Shown: piece after piece, positions 17,968-26,731 of the stretch
Layout of the letters: each line of letters starts with the position of its first letter
Position numbering within the stretch: the first letter of the stretch is position 1
NCBI GenBank assembly: GCA_965226235.1
Contig: OZ245335.1
Coordinates: 806,001-870,000 of the forward strand
Reading direction: 5' to 3'
From: CAYFZO01 sp965226235
Lineage (GTDB): Bacteria; Pseudomonadota; Gammaproteobacteria; Poriferisulfidales; Oxydemutatoraceae
Length of the DNA stretch: 64,000 nucleotides
Made by a program: the position numbers and the translations under genes
The notes under the pieces: generated by a model
Told to the model about the DNA's origin: nothing
The model's input: only the letters and a program-made list of their open reading frames with translations
The model's database searches: none

Positions 17968-18762
17968 TCACTCAACATTGATCCCCAGATAAGCTTCGAC
18001 CACCTTGGGGTTGCTCTTGACTTCTTCCGGTGTCCCGTCGCCTATTTTCTCGCCATAATCCATCACGATCACGTGGTCGGAAATATCCATCACTACGCTC
18101 ATGTCGTGCTCTATCGCGACAATGGTCGTACCAAACTCGCGGTTTAACTCAATGACAAAGCAGGACATATCCTGTTTTTCTTCAAGATTCATGCCGGCCA
18201 TTGGCTCATCGAGCAATAACATTTTCGGCTCCATCGCCATCGCTCTCCCCAACTCCACGCGCTTCTGCAAGCCGTAAGGCAACTTGCTAACCGGTGTATT
18301 ACGAATCGCCTGGATTTGCAAAAACTCAATGATCTCTTCCACCTTTCCCCGGTTTTCAATCTCTTCCCGGCGCGGTCTGCCAAAATACAGCACCTGCTCG
18401 ATGAAAGTAGCTTTCATCTTCAAATTCCGCCCGGTCATGATATTGTCAAGCACCGTCATTCCCTGAAACAGGGCGATATTCTGGAAAGTGCGGGCGACGC
18501 CCCGCACTGCCATGTCATGTGCACGCATATGCTTTGCCGTATAACCGTCAAAAGTAATCTCTCCCTCCTGTGCCTGATATACACCATTGATGATATTCAG
18601 CATCGAGCTTTTACCCGCCCCGTTCGGGCCGATGAGCGCACAGATTTCATTCTCCATCACGTCGAAACTGATACTTGCAATAGCCTTGATGCCTTTAAAG
18701 CTCAGCGAGACATTGTTGACGCTAAGCAACGGTTTTCGAGTATTTGCAGAAGTAGCGTTCAT
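17968..18762 (-). CDS. livG: LivG-type ABC transporter ATP-binding protein
   Basis: A 264-residue ATPase of the HAAT family. Walker A is GPNGAGKSSM at about residues 42-51, followed by the LivG-typical TFQNIALFQGMTVLDNIM; Walker B is MLLLDEPMAGMN and the switch histidine is in IEHDMSVVM. The ABC signature region reads KLPYGLQKRVELGRA, where the usual LSGGQQ is changed to LPYGLQ. That form is common in LivG proteins encoded with acyl-CoA synthetases, as far as I recall. It follows the synthetase gene by 22 bp. Confidence 0.9.
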   Translation of the reverse strand: MNATSANTRKPLLSVNNVSLSFKGIKAIASISFDVMENEICALIGPNGAGKSSMLNIINGVYQAQEGEITFDGYTAKHMRAHDMAVRGVARTFQNIALFQGMTVLDNIMTGRNLKMKATFIEQVLYFGRPRREEIENRGKVEEIIEFLQIQAIRNTPVSKLPYGLQKRVELGRAMAMEPKMLLLDEPMAGMNLEEKQDMSCFVIELNREFGTTIVAIEHDMSVVMDISDHVIVMDYGEKIGDGTPEEVKSNPKVVEAYLGINVE

Positions 18763-18784
18763 TGTCGTTGAATATACACTGCTG

Positions 18785-20632
18785 TCAGAGTTTATAAATC
18801 AGAAAGTCGATCTTGCTGCCGCTATACGGATCATCAAACTCAAAATTTTCCCGCTCACTATGCAACGCCTGTAACATGCTTTTGAATTGCTTCCCTAATA
18901 CCTGCCTGCGAATCTTGTAAGTCCAGGTCAACTCACCGGTTTGCGGCGCAAACTGGCGATGAAAAACAAGGAGGCTCTTGACCTTTGGCTGCTTGTCCGG
19001 AAGCCGCAGGTTTGCAGCTGCGACTTCCTGACCGATCATCTTTACTACCTCTGGCTTCTCGGTCAGGTCCGCGTGGCCAACGTAGCGGATGTTATGGTCT
19101 TCCGCCCATGCGCTTACAGTTCCGCTTTCTATGGTGATCATCGCAACGGGAAACTCCTCGCCATCGCCGCTGACAAATACCTCATCGATGTAAATGGATT
19201 CCTTGATTTCCTTTTCGATGATTTTCGGCATGAAAACAGTACCTGCTTTCAATTTTCCGACCGCGTCAAGCCGGTCAGCAACCGTCAACGTGCCGTCGCT
19301 GTTCAAAGAGCCAGTATCGCCGGTATGAAACCATCCATCCTGATCCAGCACCGAAGCCGTTAACACCTTATCCTGGTAATACCCGGGGAAAACCGTCTCT
19401 CCTCTGCTCATGATTTCGCCCTCGGGGCTGATCTTGATCTCCATTCCGCTGACAGCGCTACCGACATTATCGGAACCGCCCCCCTGACTTTGCATGGCGA
19501 TACAACCGAAGGTCTCGGCGGCGCCATAAATTTGACGCAGATCCACTCCCAGCACGTTGAAAAAAGCAAGCACCTCGGCGTTGAGCGAATCTCCGCCCGC
19601 CATGGCCAGACGCAGACGACTGAGGCCATAAACCTCGCGCAACGGCGACTTTACCAGAATATCGCCGATGACCGGCCACCGCACTTGCCCCTCTATGAAC
19701 ATACTATAGAGCTTTCTGGGTAAGCCGCCGGTCACTCGCATCCGCTCACGAATTCTGGAATAAATCTGCTTATACACATGCGGCGGCGCGTACAGTATCG
19801 AAGGGCTGATTTCACGCAGGTTATTCAGAACGGTTTCACTGCTTTCAGGGCAATTCAGGCACATCCCGGTCATATGTGAAAGAACATAGCCGCACAGCAG
19901 ATTGACCGGCAGGAATATTGGCATGAATGACAGGAATTGATCCTGCGAATTCACCTGGGCCAGATCAGCAACCCGGCATGTTGCGGCAAGTATGTGTTTG
20001 TGGCAAAGCAGCGCAGGCTTTGGATGACCGGCAACTCCAGAGGTGAACAGGATCATCGCCACATCCTCGGACTTTCCAGCGGCCACCTGATCTGCGTAAA
20101 AAGAGGAGTGCGCCGACATATATCTTTCTCCGCGTCTCTGGATTTCTTCAAAGTCGTATATCGATTCACTGTCATAAACGTCCATACCACGACTGGCGGT
20201 ATAGATAATTGCTTCGTACTTCAAAGCGGAGGATTGCACTTCCAGCACTGTGTCGACCTGCTGTTGATCTTCTGCGACCACGTAGCGGCAAGCAAGCGTC
20301 TCCAGCATGTGAAGCAATTCTTTACCTGCCAGGTTGCCATAGATGGGTGTGGGCACCGCGCCGATACACTGGCATGCCGTGATCGCCGAAAAAATGCGCG
20401 AAGTGTTGCCTCCGATAACGGCAATCGTGTCTCCCCGACCAACACCTAGATCGGCAAGACCGCAAGCGAACTTTTGTACTCCAGACCGAACCACATCCCA
20501 ACTCAGGTTCTCCCAGAGTCCCAGCCTTTTGTCGCGCATGGCCAGACCCGCGCCACGCGTCCGAGCCTGATAATCAAGCAACTGCGGAATTGTATCCATT
20601 AAAGTTGCTGAGTCTTGAGAGCTATCCGGCAT
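18785..20632 (-). CDS. AMP-forming acyl-CoA synthetase, first gene of the liv-type operon
   Basis: A 615-residue member of the ANL superfamily, activating a carboxylic acid to its CoA thioester via an acyl-AMP. The phosphate loop is FTSGVAGHPKP (consensus TSGTTGxPK), so the two threonines are replaced. QIYGAAETFG is the adenine motif, GWFHTGDTG holds the conserved aspartate and DRLDAVGKLKAG the hinge. The C-terminal lysine is probably in TWTYKIRR. Closest in architecture to long-chain acyl-CoA ligases (FadD15/FAA type). Its place before livGHMKF suggests that the transported acid is thioesterified on entry; the substrate is unknown. Confidence 0.87.
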   Translation of the reverse strand: MPDSSQDSATLMDTIPQLLDYQARTRGAGLAMRDKRLGLWENLSWDVVRSGVQKFACGLADLGVGRGDTIAVIGGNTSRIFSAITACQCIGAVPTPIYGNLAGKELLHMLETLACRYVVAEDQQQVDTVLEVQSSALKYEAIIYTASRGMDVYDSESIYDFEEIQRRGERYMSAHSSFYADQVAAGKSEDVAMILFTSGVAGHPKPALLCHKHILAATCRVADLAQVNSQDQFLSFMPIFLPVNLLCGYVLSHMTGMCLNCPESSETVLNNLREISPSILYAPPHVYKQIYSRIRERMRVTGGLPRKLYSMFIEGQVRWPVIGDILVKSPLREVYGLSRLRLAMAGGDSLNAEVLAFFNVLGVDLRQIYGAAETFGCIAMQSQGGGSDNVGSAVSGMEIKISPEGEIMSRGETVFPGYYQDKVLTASVLDQDGWFHTGDTGSLNSDGTLTVADRLDAVGKLKAGTVFMPKIIEKEIKESIYIDEVFVSGDGEEFPVAMITIESGTVSAWAEDHNIRYVGHADLTEKPEVVKMIGQEVAAANLRLPDKQPKVKSLLVFHRQFAPQTGELTWTYKIRRQVLGKQFKSMLQALHSERENFEFDDPYSGSKIDFLIYKL

Positions 20633-20853
20633 GTCGGCTGACTAAGTGCGAGAAATCTTCTGTGAATTCCATACAGACAAGTTTACATAAACCGGTAATG
20701 ATAATGCATAATGCCAAGATGTAAATATAAAGGAAAACTGCCTCCTGGCAGCCATACTCGCGGCAGCCATAACAGCAAAAACCATATATGCCTCGTTGGG
20801 GTACCAGCGCATATTTGCACAGATTGTACGATTTGCAAAGAGGCGCTCCCTCC

Positions 20854-22275
20854 ATGCACGCAAGCACCACACCTAAATACCGTTTTTGGATACTCCTCGT
20901 ATCCGCAGCAATCCTGACCTTGCCCGCGCAGGGAAGTGGGCAGCATCAGCAACGAGAGAAGCTGGCAGCCATCATACGGACCACCCCGGCAGCGTGGTAC
21001 TTTGACGGAAGCGAGACCCGAGGCATCGACCATGACCTGCTGGTGCAATTTGCTGAATTGCTGGATGTGCAACTGGAAATTACCTATGCCCCCGATACTG
21101 ACACCGCACTCAAGGCACTGTGTAATCCGCAAGCGCAATTGGCGGCCGGTCTGATGACCCTGCCTCCTTCGATGAAAAACAGATTCCGTATCTCTCCCGA
21201 TTACGGAACGACAAGATTGCAATTGATCCGGCATTTTTCACAACCTGACGTTGCAAATACCGAAGAATTGGTAATGGAGACGATAGAGGTCGGGGCGGAA
21301 CCAACGCACATAGAGGTACTGTCTGCTGTCAAAAACCGTAATAACGACCTGACCCAATGGAAATTGCATGAAGGTATCGACGCGCATGAACGGATCAAGC
21401 TGACCGATCACAGTTTTATCGAGTACACGATAGTAGACTCGCACGCAATACAAATGACCCGACGGTTTTACCCGCGTGTAAAAGAAGGGCTTCATATTGG
21501 CTCAGGGTTGCCATTGCACTGGGTTTTCGGTCCATGCGCCGACGCTGCAGTGGTTGAATCAAGCAAAGACTTCCTGACTGCTGCAAAAGCGAACGGGACA
21601 CTGGCCCAGGTATTCGATCGCTACCTGGGCCATACCGAGCAACTCAATTATCCGGAAAAACTGACTTTCCTGGAAAAAATCGACCAGCGCCTGGGGAAAT
21701 ACAAACCGGCCTTTGCCAATGCCGCCCAGGAAACGGCCCTGAACTGGACGCTGCTGGCAGCACTGAGCTACCAGGAATCCCGCTGGGTACCGGACGCAAG
21801 GTCGCCGAGCGGAGTCGAAGGGCTGATGATGTTGACGCGCGATGTCGCCAGCGAATTTGGCGTTGAAGACCGCAAGGATCCATACCAGAGCATCCGTGGC
21901 GGCGCGTATTTTTTACTCGATTTAAAACGACGCCTGCCTCCCGATGTAAAAGACCCGGATCGAACCTGGTTTGCATTGGCAGCCTACAACGTAGGCCTGG
22001 AAAAAATTCGAGGCGCGATGAGACAAGCACGTGATCAAGGATTGAACCCGTCGCTGTGGGTTCATACGCGCGACTTCCTGAACACGCATGGCCCTGACTC
22101 CGAAGAAGCGCAAGAAAACAAGCCATTGAACAATCCGTATCTTTTTGTCTATAACATTCGCGCCTACCAGGACCTGCTCGCCTGGAACGATCAGACGCTA
22201 CATTTTTACGAGCACGACAAAAAGCCGCAAGATGAATCACCGCTATCGGCTCCCGCCACTTTGGCGCCGATGTAG
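20854..22275 (+). CDS. mltF: MltF-type membrane-bound lytic murein transglycosylase
   Basis: A 473-residue envelope protein. The N-terminal hydrophobic signal (FWILLVSAAILTLPAQG) is followed by a periplasmic solute-binding-like domain (residues about 30-265) and a C-terminal lysozyme-like SLT domain. The catalytic glutamate is in LSYQESRWVPDA, followed by GLMMLT and WFALAAYNVG. MltF cleaves glycan strands with 1,6-anhydro product formation. I used the ATG at 20854 because it directly precedes the signal sequence; an ATG 22 codons upstream gives no better N-terminus. It is divergent from the acyl-CoA synthetase and convergent with tadA. Confidence 0.9.
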   Translation: MHASTTPKYRFWILLVSAAILTLPAQGSGQHQQREKLAAIIRTTPAAWYFDGSETRGIDHDLLVQFAELLDVQLEITYAPDTDTALKALCNPQAQLAAGLMTLPPSMKNRFRISPDYGTTRLQLIRHFSQPDVANTEELVMETIEVGAEPTHIEVLSAVKNRNNDLTQWKLHEGIDAHERIKLTDHSFIEYTIVDSHAIQMTRRFYPRVKEGLHIGSGLPLHWVFGPCADAAVVESSKDFLTAAKANGTLAQVFDRYLGHTEQLNYPEKLTFLEKIDQRLGKYKPAFANAAQETALNWTLLAALSYQESRWVPDARSPSGVEGLMMLTRDVASEFGVEDRKDPYQSIRGGAYFLLDLKRRLPPDVKDPDRTWFALAAYNVGLEKIRGAMRQARDQGLNPSLWVHTRDFLNTHGPDSEEAQENKPLNNPYLFVYNIRAYQDLLAWNDQTLHFYEHDKKPQDESPLSAPATLAPM

Positions 22276-22292
22276 CAGGACAGTAACGCTAC

Positions 22293-22754
22293 CTACCGCT
22301 TCACCACTCGCTTGTTTTCGAAAAACATACGGAGACAATCTGCGCACTCATTCCCGAGCACGGAGGCTTCAATCTCGGGACGGTGATTGAAAATGAACGC
22401 GTCCCGCAGGTCGATTCCGCCGCCGAGCACACCGCTTTTAGGATCCGTGGCGCCAAACACCAGGCGAGCGATTCGCGCGTGAACCATAGCACCGAAGCAC
22501 ATGGCGCAAGGCTCCAGCGTCACATACACGACGGCATTGTTCAGACGATAATTGCCAAGCGACCGGGCTGCCTGACGCAGTGCCAGAATCTCGGCGTGTG
22601 CAGACGGATCATTCATGGCAATCGGCCTGTTATGAGCGCGCGCGACCACCTTGCCATTCACTGCGACGACCGCGCCTACCGGCACTTCACCGGCTGCGAG
22701 CCCCACGCGCGCCTGCTCCAGGGCAAGGCGCATAAAATCAGCGTCTGAACGCAT
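22293..22754 (-). CDS. tadA: tRNA-specific adenosine-34 deaminase
   Basis: A 153-residue zinc deaminase converting the wobble adenosine of tRNA-Arg(ACG) to inosine. The zinc and catalytic site is intact: H53-A-E55 and P82-C83-A-M-C86. AHNRPIAMNDPSAHAE is the family signature. Its stop lies 17 bp from that of the convergent mltF gene. A possible small reading frame overlaps its start by 17 bp. Confidence 0.95.
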   Translation of the reverse strand: MRSDADFMRLALEQARVGLAAGEVPVGAVVAVNGKVVARAHNRPIAMNDPSAHAEILALRQAARSLGNYRLNNAVVYVTLEPCAMCFGAMVHARIARLVFGATDPKSGVLGGGIDLRDAFIFNHRPEIEASVLGNECADCLRMFFENKRVVKR

Positions 22755-22902
22755 CGTGCCAAACGCGCGCCTGCCGGCCTCCGCCGGTATGAACCAGACC
22801 TGCTATCCGGATCCAGGCCAAGCCTCTCGGAGTGAAAAGTGCTTCCAGGGCCCTCAAGAATTCCCGCCTCATTTGCTCAGCGTAGCCTTCAGCAAGTCGC
22901 AT
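22738..22902 (-). CDS. possible 54-residue protein or gene remnant upstream of tadA
   Basis: An ATG at 22902, preceded by TTTTGAGGCG, opens a 54-codon frame that ends 17 bp inside tadA. The translation starts MRLAEGYAEQMRREFLRALE, a plausible amphipathic helix, and ends in an arginine-rich tail. No family is recognised. It could be a small gene coupled to tadA or the end of a decayed gene. Confidence 0.25.
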   Translation of the reverse strand: MRLAEGYAEQMRREFLRALEALFTPRGLAWIRIAGLVHTGGGRQARVWHDAFRR

Positions 22903-23178
22903 CGCCTCAAAATTCGAGTTGTGTAAGAAACCAAATTGTCTGCGTACAAACCCAACGAAAGCGTCCCGTGAAGCTCATACCAGCGACTCCAAAAAACATG
23001 GACTTCATCATAGCCGGTCCGGAACACCATGATCTCGCCACCCAGCGCCGTGTCGCGGGCGAGTGCCTGCCAGCAAAAAGGTGTCGAGCCGGGTCGATGC
23101 AAGACGTGAAGCTTGCAGCAACGGCGAACCGGAACTCACTCCCTCACTTGGACTATAGACCGAGAAGTGCCTGATCGG
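22755..23178. other. gap between tadA and hipA
   Basis: This 424-bp region holds only the possible 54-residue frame noted above and short frames on both strands without recognisable domains. No repeat or terminator stands out. Confidence 0.4.
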
Positions 23179-24459
23179 TCAGTTGGACGATGCCATACCT
23201 TTCAGTACCTTCGTCGCACGATCCTTGATCGCGTCGGCGCAGGCTGATGCCAGCATTTCTCGGTCACCGGCGAACGCTGGATCTTCAAGCGTATTATCGG
23301 CATGAGCCAAAATTGCCGCTGAGGTATCCTGCACTCGCTTGCGTACAAAAGGCGGTCGCATTTCGATCTCGCCAGCAAACTTCGTCCAGTCACTCGGATT
23401 GATCTCTTCGAGTGTCCGTCGACCTCCGATCCGCATGGCAAATCGCTGACTAAGGTCCGGGTATTGGACCGTCGAAAGCAGGTCATAGAGCGGTGCCATC
23501 TCTACTTGCCGTGGTCGGTATAGCAGGCTGAAATTCTTCGCATGGGCGTCGGCATTTCCAATGATGGCGTTGAAGATCGCCGCATCGAGCAGCTTGAGGG
23601 TTTCAGCGGCTGGTCTGGTCGAGACCCGGCGCAGTAATGCGAAGCAATCCCGAAAGACCGGACCGCCATCGCTTGCGTATTTTCGTGCGGATGTGAACCT
23701 GAGCGCCTGACAAAAATCTTCCTGATGCAGCCTTATCGTGGTGCCATCAACACCTGCGGAACGGTCATAACGCTCAACAAGAATAAAGCGCGTCTCGCCA
23801 AGGGTTCGGTATTCGACAGGCGCAACATCCAATCCGATAGAAGCTGCAAGCTTCATGCAGAATGCTTCGTTCTCGGCAGTTCCCCTGAACCGCGCGATCT
23901 CGGGTTTTAGAATATGGGTCGTCGGCTGACCTGCGGCTGGAAGTGCGATTCTGTCACCCACCAGTATGATCGGGAGTTTGGACTGCGCACCTGCCAGGGA
24001 AAGACGTAACCCGCCTTCTCCGCCCGCAAGCATAGGACGTGCCGGCAACCGGCCGATGAGTTCCACAAGCTCATCGTCGTCAAGCGATTTCAGGTCGGCG
24101 TGTGATTCTCGTTCAGATGGTGCAACCCCATCCGGCCAGATTTCGATTGCGCCGGCGACTTCGCCCCCTAACTTCTCAAGGAGACGGAACTCGTTGCGCT
24201 TGGATACACCCAGAGCCTTCGCAACGGCTTCCCGTTGCGAAGCTTCGGGTAACAGGCCTTCAAAAAATGGCAGTGTGGTGCGTCGATCAAACGAATCAGC
24301 CTGAAGGGGTAATGACACCGAGACGGGGCACGCACCATCCTTTGCCAGCCAATCCGAGGCGTAAGCAAATTCCGGCTCGCCGTATTCATTCAGTGCCAAA
24401 TAGCCGACGATCTCTCCGCTCCACCAGACTGTGAGGCCCTTTGTGAGACACTTTGCCAT
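23179..24459 (-). CDS. hipA: HipA-family serine/threonine kinase toxin
   Basis: A 426-residue HipA kinase. In E. coli HipA phosphorylates glutamyl-tRNA synthetase and induces persistence. The glycine-rich loop with the autophosphorylation serine is RLSLAGAQSKLP, the catalytic aspartate is D304 in GNADAHAKNFS, and the metal-binding aspartate is D326 in YDLLS, matching E. coli D309 and D332. The N-terminal HipA_N part includes LPFFEGLLPE. The ATG at 24459 overlaps the hipB stop by one base (TGATG), so toxin translation is coupled to the antitoxin. All key residues are present, so the kinase should be active. Confidence 0.93.
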   Translation of the reverse strand: MAKCLTKGLTVWWSGEIVGYLALNEYGEPEFAYASDWLAKDGACPVSVSLPLQADSFDRRTTLPFFEGLLPEASQREAVAKALGVSKRNEFRLLEKLGGEVAGAIEIWPDGVAPSERESHADLKSLDDDELVELIGRLPARPMLAGGEGGLRLSLAGAQSKLPIILVGDRIALPAAGQPTTHILKPEIARFRGTAENEAFCMKLAASIGLDVAPVEYRTLGETRFILVERYDRSAGVDGTTIRLHQEDFCQALRFTSARKYASDGGPVFRDCFALLRRVSTRPAAETLKLLDAAIFNAIIGNADAHAKNFSLLYRPRQVEMAPLYDLLSTVQYPDLSQRFAMRIGGRRTLEEINPSDWTKFAGEIEMRPPFVRKRVQDTSAAILAHADNTLEDPAFAGDREMLASACADAIKDRATKVLKGMASSN

Positions 24460-24674
24460 CAATGGGCTTCATCGGGTCGCTTGAGATCGATTGTGACGCC
24501 GAGCGCGGAAAGGACGGAGAGAACCTTTCCAAGCTGAGCCGTTGGCTTTCCACCCTCAAGTTCGATCAAAAAGCGTACGCCGACATTGGCTGCCGCAGCC
24601 AGCTCACCCTGGCGCAACCCCTGCCGCTTCCGCGTAGCACGGATCAATGATCCTATGTCGTCTGGTGTCAACAT
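24459..24674 (-). CDS. hipB: HipB-family HTH antitoxin
   Basis: A 71-residue XRE-type helix-turn-helix protein (IRATRKRQGLRQGELAAAAN, then VGVRFLIELEGGKPTAQLGK) that would bind HipA and repress its own operon. It is somewhat shorter than E. coli HipB (88) and ends just after the fifth helix with ITIDLKR-like sequence. The operator nearest to the gene starts 2 bp upstream of the ATG and contains the ribosome site GGGAAG, so HipB binding would cover both. Confidence 0.92.
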   Translation of the reverse strand: MLTPDDIGSLIRATRKRQGLRQGELAAAANVGVRFLIELEGGKPTAQLGKVLSVLSALGVTIDLKRPDEAH

Positions 24675-24675
24675 G

Positions 24676-24794
24676 ATCTTCCCGATCAGGAAGATATAAC
24701 AGAATCAGCGCAAAATCAATAAAAATATTCCCGGTCAGGAATATAAGACATCGCGACGCGCGGTAATGGTCATGATCTTCCTGATCGGGAAGAT
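24676..24794. promoter_or_regulatory. three palindromic operators of hipBA
   Basis: Three 20-bp palindromes of one family lie upstream of hipB: ATCTTCCCGATCAGGAAGAT (24676-24695), ATATTCCCGGTCAGGAATAT (24725-24744) and ATCTTCCTGATCGGGAAGAT (24775-24794). Their centres are 49 and 50 bp apart, about five helical turns, so bound HipB dimers would face the same side. The shared half-site is AT(C/A)TTCC. A separate small palindrome, ATATCCTCCGGGATAT (24832-24847), lies 55 bp further. Confidence 0.85.
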
Positions 24795-24796
24795 TA

Positions 24797-25129
24797 CTCT
24801 ATCAAAGATAAGGTCCGCTTCACAGACCGACATATCCTCCGGGATATGGACCGATGTGCGTTTTTCTTCAGCAACTTCCTACAGCAACTCAGGCGTCGAT
24901 CCTATCGGCTCATTCCTGCATCATATGACGGCACTGATCAGCCTGTTCAATCTGGTTGTATACGTTGCGTGATGACCGGACGATCCTCATACGCAAGGCT
25001 CTTCTCTATTCTCTGATACAAGCCAGGCTCATCGAGCAAAGCAGACCTCATTCTTCGCAGTCGGTTTACAAGTGTCGTAGCGCACGGTCCACTCGCACAA
25101 GTCTTCACCCTATCCCGAAGAATCGGGAA
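24797..25129. other. gap upstream of hipB and downstream of guaA
   Basis: This 333-bp stretch contains the palindrome at 24832-24847 and a short hairpin (TCCCGAAGAATCGGGA) right after the guaA stop without a following T-run. I recognise no gene. Confidence 0.45.
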
Positions 25130-26731
25130 TCATTCCCACTCGATAGTCGCCGGAGGCTTGCTCGTTACATCGTAACAGACGCGCGAAACACCGGCGACCT
25201 CGTTGACGATACGCCGAGCGACGTGGCTGAGGAATTCCTCCGGCAAGTGCGATCTGTCCGCGGTCATAAAATCGCTGGTCTCAACCGCGCGCAGTACCAA
25301 AACATGGCTGTATTCGCGTTTGTCACCCATGATGCTGACCGACTTTACCGGCAGAAACACAACGAAAGCCTGGGATACCGAATCGTACAGAGACGCCCGC
25401 TTGAGCTCCTCGATGAAAATATGATCCGCCACGCGCAACAGTTCAACGTGCTCCCTTCTGACCTCGCCAATCACGCGAACGGCGAAGCCAGGCCCCGGAA
25501 ATGGGTGCCTTCCGATAATTTCCTGTGGTAACCCCAGCTCGATTCCCAGCTTCCTGACCTCGTCCTTGAATAACGCCGACAATGGCTCCAACAGCTTGAG
25601 TTGCATGCGCTCCGGCAAACCACCGACGTTATGATGCGATTTAATCACCCGTGATGGAGCGTGCGCCTGTTTCGACGATTCAATCACGTCCGGGTAAATC
25701 GTTCCCTGGGCAAGCCATTTTACCTGAGGTAGTTTTCGCGCTTCTTCCTCAAACAGGGCTACGAAAAGATTACCAATAACCTTTCTTTTTTCTTCCGGAT
25801 CGCTCACGCCACGCAGGGATTTGAAAAAAACGTCCTGCGCCTTGACCTGTATCAGATCGATACCCGCGTAGTCTGCAAAGGTGTCGGCAACCTGCCCGGC
25901 TTCACCTTGTCGCAGCAACCCGGTATCGACAAACACGCAGTGCAACTGCAAGCCGATCGCGCGATGAATCAAAGCCGCCGCTACCGCCGAATCAACCCCG
26001 CCGGACAAGCCAAGAATAACGTGTTCTTCTCCCACCTGGCGACGAATGCGTTCCACTTCGCGGTCGATGATCGCTCGCGTCGTCCACGAAGGTTTGCAAC
26101 CGGCTATGTCGACGATAAAACGCTTCAGTATCTCTGCCCCGCCAGAGGTATGCGTTACTTCGGGGTGAAACTGCAATCCGTAGTAGCCACGGGAAACGTC
26201 CGCCATCGCCGCAATCGGCGAAGCGGTCGTGGTGGCAATGACGCTGAACCCCGGCGGCACCTCGATCACCCTGTCGCCATGCGACATCCAAACCTTGAAA
26301 CTGCTGTCCGTGCCGTCCAGCAAACGGTTGCCCGCCACGACCGACAATCGCGCGTCACCAAACTCGCGATGCGCCGACGGCTCAACGATACCGCCCAACC
26401 GGGATGCCATCGCTTGCATACCATAGCAAATCCCAAGCACTGGCTTACCGCAATCAAAAACGCTTCCGGGAATCGTCGGAAAACTATCCGCTGCCGTAGA
26501 CTCGGGCCCGCCGGAAAGAATGATGCAGCAGGGGGAAAACTTCGTGAGCGCGCCGGCGGTCAGTCTCTGATAATCAAAAATCTCGCTGTAAGCACCTAGT
26601 TCTCGCACACGGCGAGCAATTAACTGCGTATATTGCGAACCGAAGTCAACGATCAGAACCCTGTCCCCGACGCCATCATCGCGACCACCCAGTTGACCGG
26701 CAGAGTCGCTACGCTCCCTGGTATCAGGCAC
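25130..26731 (-). CDS. guaA: GMP synthase (glutamine-hydrolysing)
   Basis: A 533-residue enzyme making GMP from XMP, ATP and glutamine. The N-terminal class I glutamine amidotransferase has VLIVDFGSQYTQLIARR and the nucleophile cysteine in LGICYGMQ; the PP-loop ATP pyrophosphatase motif is LGLSGGVDSAV. The C-terminal dimerisation domain ends in the usual PPATIEWE. The ATG at 26731 overlaps the guaB stop by 8 bp; about 20 extra residues precede DRVLIVDFG, so an internal start is possible. It forms the guaBA operon for guanine nucleotide synthesis. Confidence 0.96.
   Translation of the reverse strand: MPDTRERSDSAGQLGGRDDGVGDRVLIVDFGSQYTQLIARRVRELGAYSEIFDYQRLTAGALTKFSPCCIILSGGPESTAADSFPTIPGSVFDCGKPVLGICYGMQAMASRLGGIVEPSAHREFGDARLSVVAGNRLLDGTDSSFKVWMSHGDRVIEVPPGFSVIATTTASPIAAMADVSRGYYGLQFHPEVTHTSGGAEILKRFIVDIAGCKPSWTTRAIIDREVERIRRQVGEEHVILGLSGGVDSAVAAALIHRAIGLQLHCVFVDTGLLRQGEAGQVADTFADYAGIDLIQVKAQDVFFKSLRGVSDPEEKRKVIGNLFVALFEEEARKLPQVKWLAQGTIYPDVIESSKQAHAPSRVIKSHHNVGGLPERMQLKLLEPLSALFKDEVRKLGIELGLPQEIIGRHPFPGPGFAVRVIGEVRREHVELLRVADHIFIEELKRASLYDSVSQAFVVFLPVKSVSIMGDKREYSHVLVLRAVETSDFMTADRSHLPEEFLSHVARRIVNEVAGVSRVCYDVTSKPPATIEWE

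Noticed and set aside
25080..25129. TCCCGAAGAATCGGGA hairpin as a guaA terminator
   Set aside because: The stem is short and no T-run follows in the guaA direction.
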